Below are positions 1 through 5,048 of a stretch of 5,048 nt of DNA, piece after piece (the stretch's first letter is position 1; each line of letters starts with the position of its first letter). Made by a program: the position numbers and the translations under genes. Location: assembly GCA_030533315.1 (NCBI GenBank), contig JAUNJL010000120.1:1-5048 (forward strand), in the 5' to 3' direction. The notes under the pieces were generated by a model, which saw only the letters and a list, made by a program, of their open reading frames with translations, had not been told where the DNA came from and did not search any database. Source of the DNA: Eubacteriales bacterium (GTDB taxonomy: Bacteria; Bacillota_A; Clostridia; Lachnospirales; Lachnospiraceae).

Positions 1-48
1 GATGGGCGTCACCGCCCCAAGTCCTGTCACCACAACTCTTCTTTTCAT
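1..48 (-). CDS. fabF: 3-oxoacyl-ACP synthase II (FabF), N-terminal 16 codons only
   Basis: This is the start of a gene that runs off the left edge. The 16 visible codons read MKRRVVVTGLGAVTPI, the standard N-terminus of FabF/KAS II (family pattern xRRVVVTGxGxVTPxG). It opens with ATG at 48-46, and an AAAGGAG ribosome binding site at 54-60 lies five bases upstream. FabF is the elongating condensing enzyme that adds two carbons from malonyl-ACP to a growing acyl-ACP in the cytoplasm. It follows fabG after a 77-nt gap, the usual position in Firmicutes fab operons. The catalytic Cys-His-His residues lie outside the window, so activity cannot be judged. The identity rests on a short but very characteristic segment plus operon position. 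Confidence 0.93.
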   Translation of the reverse strand, partial: MKRRVVVTGLGAVTPI

Positions 49-125
49 GATTACTCCTTTACTGCCCTTCCCCCGGCGGCCATGAAGCGCCAAGAGGTCA
101 AGTCCGGGATGCCTGTCTTTTCTGG

Positions 126-866
126 TTACATGACCATTCCGCCGTCCACGTGCAGCACCTGGCCGGTGATGTAGCGGGCGTCGTCAGATGCCAAAAAGGC
201 CGCCGCCTTTGCCACGTCCTTCGGCTGGCCAAAGCTGCCCAGGGGTATCATCCCCGTAACAGCCTCCTTCACCGGATCCGAAAGCACCTGGGTCATATCC
301 GTCTGGATGAATCCGGGGGCAATGGCGTTTACGGTAATTCCCCGGGAAGCCAGCTCCTTGGCTGCTGACTTTGTCAGGCCGATGATCCCCGCCTTGGAGG
401 CTGCGTAATTTGCCTGACCGGCGTTTCCGCTGACTCCCACCACGGAGGCCAGGTTGATGATCCGCCCGCTCCTCTGCTTTACCATCTGCCTTGCCACGTG
501 ACGGATGCAGTGGAAAGCCCCCTTCAGGTTGACGTCGATCACCTTGTCAAAGTCCTCCTCACTCATCGCCATCAAAAGCCCGTCCTTCGTGATCCCCGCA
601 TTGTTGACCAGAACGTCAATGCGTCCATATTCCTTGATAATGCTCTGGAAAAAGGCCTTGCAGGCCTCAAAATCAGAAACGCTGCACTGGTAAATTTCCG
701 CCTCCTGGCCCTTTGCCAAAATCTCCTCTTTTACCTCCCTGGCCTTATCCTGGGAGCCATTGTAGTTGATCACCACAAGCATCCCCCTCTCCGCCAGCTC
801 CATGGCGATCGCCCTTCCGATCCCCCGGGAGGCTCCCGTTACAACTGCTACCTTTTTATCTGTCAT
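126..866 (-). CDS. fabG: 3-oxoacyl-[acyl-carrier-protein] reductase FabG
   Basis: This NADPH-dependent short-chain dehydrogenase reduces 3-oxoacyl-ACP to 3-hydroxyacyl-ACP, the first reduction of each elongation cycle. The protein has 246 residues, the normal FabG length. Visible motifs are the nucleotide-binding TGASRGIG at residues 10-17, NNAG at 88-91, the catalytic tetrad Asn113, Ser141, Tyr154 and Lys158 (YAASK), the PGFIQTDM segment, and the C-terminal [14 protein letters not shown] typical of FabG. I chose ATG 866-864 because [17 protein letters not shown] matches the family N-terminus and AAAAAGGAG lies at 874-882. The frame stays open 45 codons further upstream to a TTG at 1001, but that extension is Pro/Gly/Arg-rich and unlike the SDR fold. 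It lies between fabD (115-nt gap) and fabF (77-nt gap). SDR proteins are hard to assign by sequence alone, but this context fixes the role. Confidence 0.97.
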   Translation of the reverse strand: MTDKKVAVVTGASRGIGRAIAMELAERGMLVVINYNGSQDKAREVKEEILAKGQEAEIYQCSVSDFEACKAFFQSIIKEYGRIDVLVNNAGITKDGLLMAMSEEDFDKVIDVNLKGAFHCIRHVARQMVKQRSGRIINLASVVGVSGNAGQANYAASKAGIIGLTKSAAKELASRGITVNAIAPGFIQTDMTQVLSDPVKEAVTGMIPLGSFGQPKDVAKAAAFLASDDARYITGQVLHVDGGMVM

Positions 867-981
867 GATTCTGCTCCTTTTTCCATTTTTTATCACACGA
901 TGAGGAAGGACATTCCTGATTTTCCCAGGTCCCGGGACGAACCGGATACCGCAGCCGCCCGGCTCCTCCGCCATGCCGTTC
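867..981 (-). other. fabD-fabG spacer, open in the fabG frame
   Basis: This 115-nt spacer is longer than most gaps in the operon. It contains no stop codon in the fabG frame, so an N-terminally extended FabG starting at ATG 974-972 (36 extra residues) or at a TTG at 1001-999 is formally possible. No good ribosome binding site precedes those starts; the first GGAG-like sequence lies downstream of ATG 974. A 10-bp perfect palindrome, GTCCCGGGAC, sits at 929-938. The 3' end supplies the fabG ribosome binding site at 874-882. I see no separate gene in it. Confidence 0.5.
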
Positions 982-1902
982 TTATCTTGACAGCTCCTCA
1001 AGCTGCCGCAGATCCTCCACCGTCTGGATGTTGTAAACCCTTGCGTCCCTGCAGATTTTTTTCAAAAAACCGGCCAGAGTCTTCCCCGGCCCGATCTCTA
1101 CAAAGGTGTCCACCCCCGCCCTGAGCATATTTTCCACACTCTGCTGCCAGCGAACGGGAGACCAGATCTGTCTTGCCAGAAGCCCCTTGATCTCCCCTTC
1201 ATCCTCCACGTACTCCGCAGTCACGTTTGTCACATAGGGGATCCGAAGGGGTGAAAGAGCGATTTCCTCCAACACCTCCGCCAGCCTCTCCCCCGCCTGC
1301 TCCAGCATGGAAGAATGGAAGGGGCCGCTGACCTTCAGGGGAAGAACCCGCCTCGCCCCCGCCTCCTTCAGCCTTCCGGCCGCCTCCTGGACGGCCTCCC
1401 GTCTGCCTGTGATCACCACCTGCCCGGGACAGTTATAATTTGCAATGCTGACGTGGGGAATGGACGACAGTACCTCCTGAATCCTTTCTCCATCCATCCC
1501 AAGCACCGCTGCCATACCACCCTGACCGGCAGGCACGGCCTTCTCCATAAGGATCCCTCTCTTTCGCACCGCCAAAAGGGCGTCCCGAAGGCTCATACCG
1601 CCAGCCACATGGATGGCACAATATTCCCCCAGGCTCAGACCCGCCGCCACGTCTGGAGAAAGGCCAGTTTCCTCCACCACCTTTTCCATGGCAAGACAGG
1701 CAGTCACCAGAGCCGCCTGCGTATACTCTGTCAGATCCAGCCTCTCGTTTTTCTCGAAGCAGAGCTCTCTCATATCCAGCCCCAGCCACTGGGAGGCCTG
1801 GTCGAAAACCTCCCTCGCCCTGCCAAAGCCCTCATAAAAATCCTTTCCCATGCCAGCCCTCTGGGCTCCCTGGCCCGGAAAGATAAACGCCAGACTACTC
1901 AT
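982..1902 (-). CDS. fabD: malonyl-CoA:ACP transacylase FabD
   Basis: FabD moves malonate from CoA to the phosphopantetheine arm of ACP, making the extender unit used by FabH and FabF. The protein has 306 residues, normal for the family. It shows the N-terminal FPGQGAQ at residues 8-14 and the nucleophile elbow GLSLGEY at 88-94, with catalytic Ser90. Leu replaces the His of the classical GHSLGE motif. Arg115 sits at the position of the malonate-binding arginine. The catalytic His196 is in GPFHSSM, and EIGPGKTL lies near the C-terminus. The start ATG (1902-1900) overlaps the fabK stop in an ATGAGTAG arrangement (8 nt), which suggests translational coupling. AAAGGA at 1913-1918, inside fabK, is 10 nt upstream. 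The gene ends with TAA at 984-982, 115 nt before fabG. Confidence 0.97.
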   Translation of the reverse strand: MSSLAFIFPGQGAQRAGMGKDFYEGFGRAREVFDQASQWLGLDMRELCFEKNERLDLTEYTQAALVTACLAMEKVVEETGLSPDVAAGLSLGEYCAIHVAGGMSLRDALLAVRKRGILMEKAVPAGQGGMAAVLGMDGERIQEVLSSIPHVSIANYNCPGQVVITGRREAVQEAAGRLKEAGARRVLPLKVSGPFHSSMLEQAGERLAEVLEEIALSPLRIPYVTNVTAEYVEDEGEIKGLLARQIWSPVRWQQSVENMLRAGVDTFVEIGPGKTLAGFLKKICRDARVYNIQTVEDLRQLEELSR

Positions 1903-2833
1903 AGATCCCCGTTCCTTTCAAAAGACAATCCGTCTCCTCCACCAGCCGCTGCATCAGCTGTCCACAGGTCATTTCTTCCTTTACAAGGCCTGCACTCTGT
2001 CCAGACATCACGCTTCCCGTTTTCACGTCTCCCTCCACCACCGCACGGCGAAGGCCTCCCAGGGTCAGACTCTCCAGCTCCTCAAAGGCAGCTCCCTGGG
2101 CCTCCTTCTCCAGATAGGTCTTGGTCATCTGGTTGCGGAGCGTCCTCACCGGGTGGCCCGTGGAGCGCCCCGTCACCTTGGTGTCAATGTCTTTCGCCTT
2201 CAGGATCATGTCCTTATAATTCTGATGGACCTGACATTCTGCCGTGGCAACAAAGCGGGTTCCCATCTGTACCCCCCTTGCCCCCAGCATAAAGGCGGCG
2301 GCTATGCCTCGTCCGTCGGCGATCCCTCCCGCCGCGATCACCGGGATGCCCACGGCGTCGGCCACCTGGGGAACCAGTGCCATGGTGGTGGTCTCTCCGA
2401 TATGCCCCCCGGCCTCTGTCCCTTCCGCCACCACTGCGTCTGCTCCGCACCGCTCCATACGCTTTGCCAAGGCCACGGAGGCCACCACCGGGATGACCTT
2501 CACCCCGGCAGACTTCCACATTTCCATATATTTTTCAGGGTTCCCCGCACCGGTGGTAACCACCTTCACGCCCTCCTCCGCAACGATCCTGGCTACCTGA
2601 TCCCCGTAGGGGCTCATGAGCATGATGTTTACGCCAAAGGGCTTGTCTGTCCGTTTTTTTGCCTCCCGGATCTGCTGCCGTACCCAGTCCGCCGGGGCGT
2701 TCGCAGCCCCAATGAGCCCCAGTCCGCCAGCCTCAGACACGGCTGCCGCCAGGCGATGTTCCGCCACCCAGGCCATTCCCCCCTGGATGATAGGGTACTG
2801 GATCCCCAATAGTTCCGTAATTTCCGTTTTCAT
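1895..2833 (-). CDS. fabK: enoyl-[acyl-carrier-protein] reductase II (FabK)
   Basis: FabK is an FMN-dependent, NAD(P)H-using enoyl-ACP reductase of the 2-nitropropane dioxygenase-like TIM-barrel family. It performs the last reduction of each fatty-acid cycle. The protein has 312 residues. It begins with TELLGIQYPIIQGGMAW, in which QGGM is the flavin-binding start of the barrel. It continues with KPFGVNIMLMSP (64-75), VVTTGAGNP (91-99), EGTEAGGHIGE (137-147) with His144 at the position of the proposed catalytic histidine of pneumococcal FabK, IPVIAAGGIADGRG, and GARGVQMGTRF. FabK is unrelated to the triclosan-sensitive SDR-type FabI, and known FabK enzymes resist triclosan. Position between acpP and fabD separates it from catabolic nitronate monooxygenases. 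The start ATG (2833-2831) follows AGGAGG at 2844-2849, part of a duplicated segment. The stop overlaps fabD by 8 nt. Confidence 0.96.
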   Translation of the reverse strand: MKTEITELLGIQYPIIQGGMAWVAEHRLAAAVSEAGGLGLIGAANAPADWVRQQIREAKKRTDKPFGVNIMLMSPYGDQVARIVAEEGVKVVTTGAGNPEKYMEMWKSAGVKVIPVVASVALAKRMERCGADAVVAEGTEAGGHIGETTTMALVPQVADAVGIPVIAAGGIADGRGIAAAFMLGARGVQMGTRFVATAECQVHQNYKDMILKAKDIDTKVTGRSTGHPVRTLRNQMTKTYLEKEAQGAAFEELESLTLGGLRRAVVEGDVKTGSVMSGQSAGLVKEEMTCGQLMQRLVEETDCLLKGTGIYE

Positions 2834-2834
2834 C

Positions 2835-2866
2835 GATCTTATGCCTCCTGTGATCTTGCCTCCTGT
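2835..2866 (-). repeat. Tandem duplication containing two Shine-Dalgarno sequences before fabK
   Basis: On the plus strand, positions 2835-2851 (GATCTTATGCCTCCTGT) and 2852-2866 (GATCTTGCCTCCTGT) are direct repeats that differ only by an AT dinucleotide. Each copy carries a perfect AGGAGG on the coding strand, at 2844-2849 and 2859-2864. The proximal copy lies 10 nt from the fabK ATG and is the probable functional site. The distal one, 25 nt from the ATG, is too far for normal initiation. It may act as a standby ribosome site or be a neutral slippage product. Confidence 0.75.
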
Positions 2867-2876
2867 GAACGGTCCC

Positions 2877-2892
2877 TCCCATTTTTCTGGGA
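2877..2892 (-). other. Small hairpin between acpP and fabK
   Basis: A perfect 5-bp inverted repeat, TCCCA (2877-2881) and TGGGA (2888-2892), flanks a six-base loop that reads GAAAAA in the mRNA. It lies in the 80-nt acpP-fabK gap, about 21 nt after the acpP stop. It has no following U-tract, so it is not a terminator. It could stabilise the 3' end of an acpP message or mark a processing site, but the stem is short and may be accidental. Confidence 0.35.
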
Positions 2893-2913
2893 TCCTTCCA
2901 CCAAAGCGTTTTG

Positions 2914-3138
2914 TTACTGAAGCTTCTGGATATAGGCCTCCACATCCCCGATGGTCCTGATGTCTTCCAAATCCTCCGAGGGGATCTCCACCCCGAACTC
3001 TTCCTCCAGAGCCATAACCATCTCAAACAAATCCAGGGAATCCGCCCCCAGATCCTCCTTAAAGGACGTGTCCGCCGTCAGTGTTCCCACCTCCACGCTT
3101 AATGCCTCCGCCACGATTTCATTGATCTTCTCCAACAT
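2914..3138 (-). CDS. acpP: acyl carrier protein
   Basis: ACP carries malonyl and growing acyl chains as thioesters on a 4'-phosphopantetheine arm and is the shared substrate of every enzyme encoded here. The protein has 74 residues and is strongly acidic, as expected. The attachment motif GADSLDLFEM places the modified serine at Ser34 (DSLD). Helix II (SLDLFEMVMALEEEFG), used for partner recognition, and the terminal DVEAYIQKL are typical. I chose ATG 3138-3136 (MLEKINEI...) because AAAGGAG at 3145-3151 lies six bases upstream. A longer reading from ATG 3180 would add 14 basic residues (MKGRRRSRRRKENI) foreign to ACPs. It lies between fabH (73-nt gap) and fabK (80-nt gap), as in many Firmicutes. 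A short GC hairpin precedes its ribosome binding site. Confidence 0.97.
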   Translation of the reverse strand: MLEKINEIVAEALSVEVGTLTADTSFKEDLGADSLDLFEMVMALEEEFGVEIPSEDLEDIRTIGDVEAYIQKLQ

Positions 3139-3154
3139 GATGTTCTCCTTTCTG

Positions 3155-3168
3155 CGCCGACTTCGGCG
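3155..3168 (-). other. GC-rich hairpin just upstream of the acpP ribosome binding site
   Basis: The mRNA contains CGCCG, AAGU, CGGCG: a 5-bp all-GC stem with a four-base loop. It ends three bases before the AAAGGAG at 3145-3151. There is no U-tract, so termination is unlikely. The position would suit an RNA-processing or 5'-stabilising element that raises ACP output relative to its neighbours, since ACP is needed in large excess. This role is inference. Confidence 0.45.
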
Positions 3169-3211
3169 TCTTCCTTTCATTTTTTATCTTTGTGATGCCC
3201 TCTTTCCCCTG

Positions 3212-4177
3212 CTACCAGGTCATAAGGCTGGCGCCGTAGGACAGCCCGGCGCCAAAGGCGGCCAGCACCACCACATCCCCCTTTTTCAGCCTCCCCGACC
3301 GGTTCAGCTCGTCCATCAGGATGGGAATGCTGGCGCCGGAGGTATTCCCGTATTCCTGGATGTTCATGGGGAATTTATCGATGCTCTCTCCCAGCCTCCT
3401 TGCCACGGACTGGACGATCCGGGCATTGGCCTGGTGCAGAAGATAAAGGCAGATATCCTCCCGCCTTTTTCCCGACCTTTGGAGCAGCTCCTCGATCACC
3501 TCCGGGACACTTTTCACCGCAAATCGAAATACCTCCCTGCCGTCCATTTCCATGTAGGTCTCCGGCGCCCTGGAGTCAGCCTCATACCTGGGCTGATTGC
3601 GGCTGGCACAGGTCAGAGCACCCCCTTTCTCTCCTATGGAATGAGCGGCCTGTATATAGCCTCCCGCCTCCGATGCGGAAAGGATAACGGCTCCCGCCCC
3701 GTCCCCGAAAAGGATGCAGGTCCCCCGGTCAGACCAGTTGATCAGGTGGGAGAGACTCTCCGCCCCAATCACCAGCGCCGTCCGGTAAACCCCCTGTCCA
3801 AGAAAAGCCTGCGCCGTATTGAGGGCAAACAAAAAGCCTGTACAGGCACTGTTCAGATCAAAGCAGGTGGCGTTTGACGCCCCGATGGCGCTTTGCACCT
3901 GACAGGCCACGTTAGGCATGATCTCATTGGGAGAGATGGTGGCCACCAGGATCAGGTCGATCTCCCCAGGGGAAATCCCCGCCTGGGCGATGGCCTTCCT
4001 GGCCGCACAGGCCGCCATATAAGCCGTGGTCTCCTTCTCCCCTGCAATGTGCCTCCTGACGACCCCCGTCCGCTCTCTTATCCACTTGTCGTTTGTTTCC
4101 ACCATCTGCGACAGCCTGTGATTGTCCCAGACCTGCTCCGGAATATAAGCTCCTGTTCCGATGATGCTTCCTGCCAT
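3212..4177 (-). CDS. fabH: 3-oxoacyl-ACP synthase III (FabH)
   Basis: FabH starts fatty-acid synthesis by condensing an acyl-CoA primer with malonyl-ACP. The protein has 321 residues, normal for the family. The thiolase-fold catalytic triad is complete: Cys112 in DLNSACTGF, His248 in LLHQANARI and Asn278 in EYGNTSGASIP. Other family segments are the N-terminal IIGTGAYIPE, NDKWIRERTGVVRRHIA (29-45), ILFGDGAGAVIL (155-166) and the C-terminal AAFGAGLSYGA. Primer choice (acetyl versus branched-chain CoA) cannot be read from this. ATG 4177-4175 follows GAGG at 4183-4186. It is the first gene of the operon, about 65-70 nt behind a strong promoter with a FabT-type operator, so repression there should affect all downstream genes. 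The chain-initiating role, and not another KAS III-like function, follows from operon position. Confidence 0.97.
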   Translation of the reverse strand: MAGSIIGTGAYIPEQVWDNHRLSQMVETNDKWIRERTGVVRRHIAGEKETTAYMAACAARKAIAQAGISPGEIDLILVATISPNEIMPNVACQVQSAIGASNATCFDLNSACTGFLFALNTAQAFLGQGVYRTALVIGAESLSHLINWSDRGTCILFGDGAGAVILSASEAGGYIQAAHSIGEKGGALTCASRNQPRYEADSRAPETYMEMDGREVFRFAVKSVPEVIEELLQRSGKRREDICLYLLHQANARIVQSVARRLGESIDKFPMNIQEYGNTSGASIPILMDELNRSGRLKKGDVVVLAAFGAGLSYGASLMTW

Positions 4178-4218
4178 AATTACCTCTTTCCCGCTCTGCG
4201 ACTTTTGGTATCAACCAT

Positions 4219-4239
4219 ATTATTTTATTTTAAAATAAT
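4219..4239. repeat. 21-bp AT-rich inverted repeat in the fabH leader
   Basis: ATTATTTTA (4219-4227) and TAAAATAAT (4231-4239) are perfect 9-bp inverted repeats around a 3-nt spacer. They lie directly next to the TTTGATTATCAAA palindrome and share base 4239. The element sits in the expected 5' untranslated region. It could be a second protein-binding site or simply AT-rich promoter DNA. It differs in sequence from the first palindrome. Confidence 0.5.
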
Positions 4240-4251
4240 TTGATTATCAAA
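4239..4251 (-). promoter_or_regulatory. FabT-type (MarR family) operator for the fab operon
   Basis: TTTGATTATCAAA on the plus strand (TTTGATAATCAAA on the coding strand) is a perfect 13-bp palindrome. It overlaps the last base of the -10 box and covers the expected transcription start. Its form, TTTGA-n3-TCAAA, resembles the site that FabT, a MarR-family repressor assisted by long-chain acyl-ACP, binds before fab genes in streptococci. A bound dimer here would block RNA polymerase. Site and position are seen directly; the identity of the regulator is inferred, and no regulator gene is present in the window. Confidence 0.72.
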
Positions 4252-4278
4252 GTATATCATGTTTTTATCATAAGTCAA
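4251..4278 (-). promoter_or_regulatory. Sigma-A promoter of the fab operon
   Basis: On the minus strand TTGACT (-35, 4278-4273) and TATACT (-10, 4256-4251) are separated by 16 bp, close to the sigma-70/sigma-A consensus. Transcription would begin near 4244-4243, giving a leader of about 65-70 nt before the fabH ATG. The surrounding AT-rich DNA contrasts with the GC-rich genes. The -10 box abuts the palindromic operator. No other clear promoter was seen between the fab genes, so this one probably drives all of them. Confidence 0.85.
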
Positions 4279-4293
4279 TAGGAAAAAATCCAC

Positions 4294-4335
4294 AAAAAAG
4301 GCTGTCCACAGACTCATTTCTCTGTAGACAGCCTT
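4294..4335 (-). terminator. Intrinsic terminator after the Big_2 gene, potentially bidirectional
   Basis: AAGGCTGTC (4298-4306) pairs with GACAGCCTT (4327-4335). After one mismatch, ACAGA (4308-4312) pairs with TCTGT (4321-4325), closing an 8-nt loop. On the minus strand the stem runs into a U-tract (4299-4294), correctly placed about 50 nt after the stop of the gene at 4386. On the plus strand the stem is followed by CATTTTTT, so it could also stop transcription coming from the fab side. It separates the upstream gene from the fab promoter, whose -35 box is only about 15 nt beyond the U-tract. Confidence 0.9.
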
Positions 4336-4385
4336 CATTTTTTCTTAATCCATCTGTGACGGCCCCTCCCCAAAAGAAAGAACCG

Positions 4386-4994
4386 CTACTTTACCCTTAC
4401 CTTTACCTTCACCTTTTTCGTGCCGGACTTTACGGTGATCACAGCCGAGCCTTTCTTCCTTGCCCGGATCTTTCCCTTTTTGGTGACGGTCGCCACCTTT
4501 TTGTTAGAGGATTGATAGGTCACCTTCTGGGTGCTGGAGGCCGGAGTCACCTTCGCCTTGATCTGGAAGGTTTTCCTTGGCTTCAATGTGACCGACTTTT
4601 TCTGAACGGTGATCTTTTTCGTCCTTACCGTTCCCCCTCTAACCGTCACGGAAACAGTCGCCCTTGCGCCGCTCTCCAAAATCACCGTGATCACGGCCTT
4701 CCCCGCTTTTTTGCCTGTCACCCGGCCTCGCTTGTCCACACTGGCCACCCCTTTTTTAGAGCTGGTGAAGGACTTGACCCTGTCGCCCACGTTCATCCTC
4801 GTCACCCTGAGCTTGTAGGATTGCCCCCTCCTAAGCCGCAGCGCCTTTGCATTCAGTTCCACGAATGGCTCCGGAACAGGCTCCGTCTGAACCTGAGGCG
4901 CCGCAGTGGGTGCCAGCGTTACATCGGGCACAGGCTCCACATTTGTCCCTGGTGCCACGCTGGGCATAGACTCCGCATCTGGCTCCGGCGTCAC
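4386..4994 (-). CDS. Bacterial Ig-like (Big_2) domain protein, C-terminal part; probably frameshifted
   Basis: From the GTG at 4994-4992 this reads 202 residues. Residues 1-44 are a Pro/Glu-rich linker. Residues about 45-118 and 124-202 are two Big_2 (bacterial Ig-like group 2) domains, recognised by VKSFTSSKKGVASVDKRGRVTGKKAG and VTYQSSNKKVATVTKKGKIRARKKG (quoted in parts: the cores are SSKKGVASV and SSNKKVATV). The domains are very rich in Lys and Arg. Such domains are common as stalks or modules in secreted and cell-surface proteins of gut Clostridia; the specific function here is unknown. The start is doubtful: there is no good ribosome binding site, no signal peptide, and linker-like codons continue upstream to a TAG at 5045-5043. 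The linker repeat continues past that point in another reading frame, so the real gene probably began outside the window and lost one base near 5020. The gene ends with TAG at 4388-4386 and is followed by a terminator, so it is separate from the fab operon. Confidence 0.7.
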   Translation of the reverse strand: MTPEPDAESMPSVAPGTNVEPVPDVTLAPTAAPQVQTEPVPEPFVELNAKALRLRRGQSYKLRVTRMNVGDRVKSFTSSKKGVASVDKRGRVTGKKAGKAVITVILESGARATVSVTVRGGTVRTKKITVQKKSVTLKPRKTFQIKAKVTPASSTQKVTYQSSNKKVATVTKKGKIRARKKGSAVITVKSGTKKVKVKVRVK

Positions 4995-5047
4995 ACTGGG
5001 CGCTGGCTCCGCGTGCGGAACAGCGTCGAGTCTGGAACGTGTCTACT
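4905..5047 (-). repeat. 36-nt (12-residue) repeats encoding a Pro/Glu-rich linker
   Basis: Three consecutive 36-nt units are seen at 5012-4977 (AEPAPSVTPEPD), 4976-4941 (AESMPSVAPGTN) and 4940-4905 (VEPVPDVTLAPT), followed by a more degenerate one (AAPQVQTEPVPE, 4904-4869). Upstream, 5047-5013 is a further unit of only 35 nt. In the frame one base off it reads SRHVPDSTL, which matches VEPVPDVTL of the third unit, and the last codons (CCG CAC) match in the downstream frame. The array therefore shows divergent tandem repeats and pinpoints a one-base loss at about 5019-5023. Confidence 0.65.
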
Positions 5048-5048
5048 C

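Noticed and set aside
52..84. Tiny 10-codon reading frame (MAAGGRAVKE) ending just before the fabF start
   Set aside because: It has no ribosome binding site of its own, and its last codons are simply the fabF Shine-Dalgarno. It looks like coincidence.
929..938. Palindrome GTCCCGGGAC as a regulatory site or terminator
   Set aside because: A self-complementary 10-mer without a loop or U-tract cannot terminate, and a single short palindrome in GC-rich DNA is likely by chance.
1315..2292. Long plus-strand open frames opposite fabD and fabK
   Set aside because: They are antisense to clearly conserved genes, have Pro/Ser/His-rich low-complexity translations, and lack ribosome binding sites. They are a by-product of the GC-rich codon usage on the other strand.
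3139..3180. N-terminal extension of ACP by 14 basic residues from ATG 3180
   Set aside because: It has no close Shine-Dalgarno, is foreign to the ACP family, and a strong ribosome site lies six bases before ATG 3138.
2951..3877. 308-codon plus-strand open frame opposite acpP and fabH
   Set aside because: It crosses two conserved minus-strand genes and the gap between them, shows no recognisable domain, and is best explained as a shadow frame.
4206..4217. TGGT-ATCA-ACCA stem-loop in the fabH leader as a riboswitch or attenuator
   Set aside because: The stem has only four base pairs and there is no terminator-like alternative in the roughly 65-70-nt leader.
1..5048. Mobile elements, CRISPR arrays, tRNA or rRNA genes, phage or defence genes
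   Set aside because: None of the required repeats, inverted ends, RNA folds or protein motifs were seen; the window is core lipid metabolism plus one surface-type gene.

Overview
The window carries most of a type II fatty-acid biosynthesis (FAS II) operon on the minus strand. The visible order is fabH, acpP, fabK, fabD, fabG and the first 16 codons of fabF. This order, with the FMN enoyl-ACP reductase FabK and no FabI in the window, is that of low-GC Gram-positive bacteria (Streptococcus, Enterococcus and Clostridia). The GC-rich coding sequence, strong AGGAGG-type ribosome binding sites and a Lys-rich Big_2 surface-type protein next door suggest a clostridial anaerobe, probably Lachnospiraceae. 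The taxonomic call is inference.

Layout from right to left, in the direction of transcription. (1) 5048-4386: the C-terminal part of a probable secreted protein, with a Pro/Glu-rich linker of 12-residue repeats followed by two bacterial Ig-like (Big_2) domains. The linker's 36-nt periodicity breaks by one nucleotide near 5020 and the frame is closed by TAG at 5043-5045, so the gene looks frameshifted. (2) 4335-4294: a strong intrinsic terminator that can work in both directions. (3) 4278-4178: a compact AT-rich control region. It has a sigma-A promoter (TTGACT, 16 nt, TATACT), a perfect 13-bp palindrome (TTTGATAATCAAA on the coding strand) of the kind bound by the MarR-family regulator FabT, and a second AT palindrome immediately downstream. 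(4) 4177-1: the fab genes.

The genes form one pathway. FabD loads malonate onto ACP. FabH condenses acyl-CoA with malonyl-ACP to start a chain. FabF, which runs out of the window, elongates it. FabG reduces the 3-keto group, and FabK reduces the enoyl group after a dehydratase not present here. All catalytic residues expected for FabH, ACP, FabK, FabD and FabG are present, and each protein has the normal family length once the proper start is chosen.

No RNA genes, mobile elements or CRISPR arrays were seen. The genes are ordinary core metabolism and I found no evidence of a new system. The points worth a second look are regulatory or structural: the operator without an adjacent regulator gene, a duplicated ribosome-binding segment before fabK, hairpins flanking acpP, an open 115-nt spacer before fabG, and the frameshift in the Big_2 gene.
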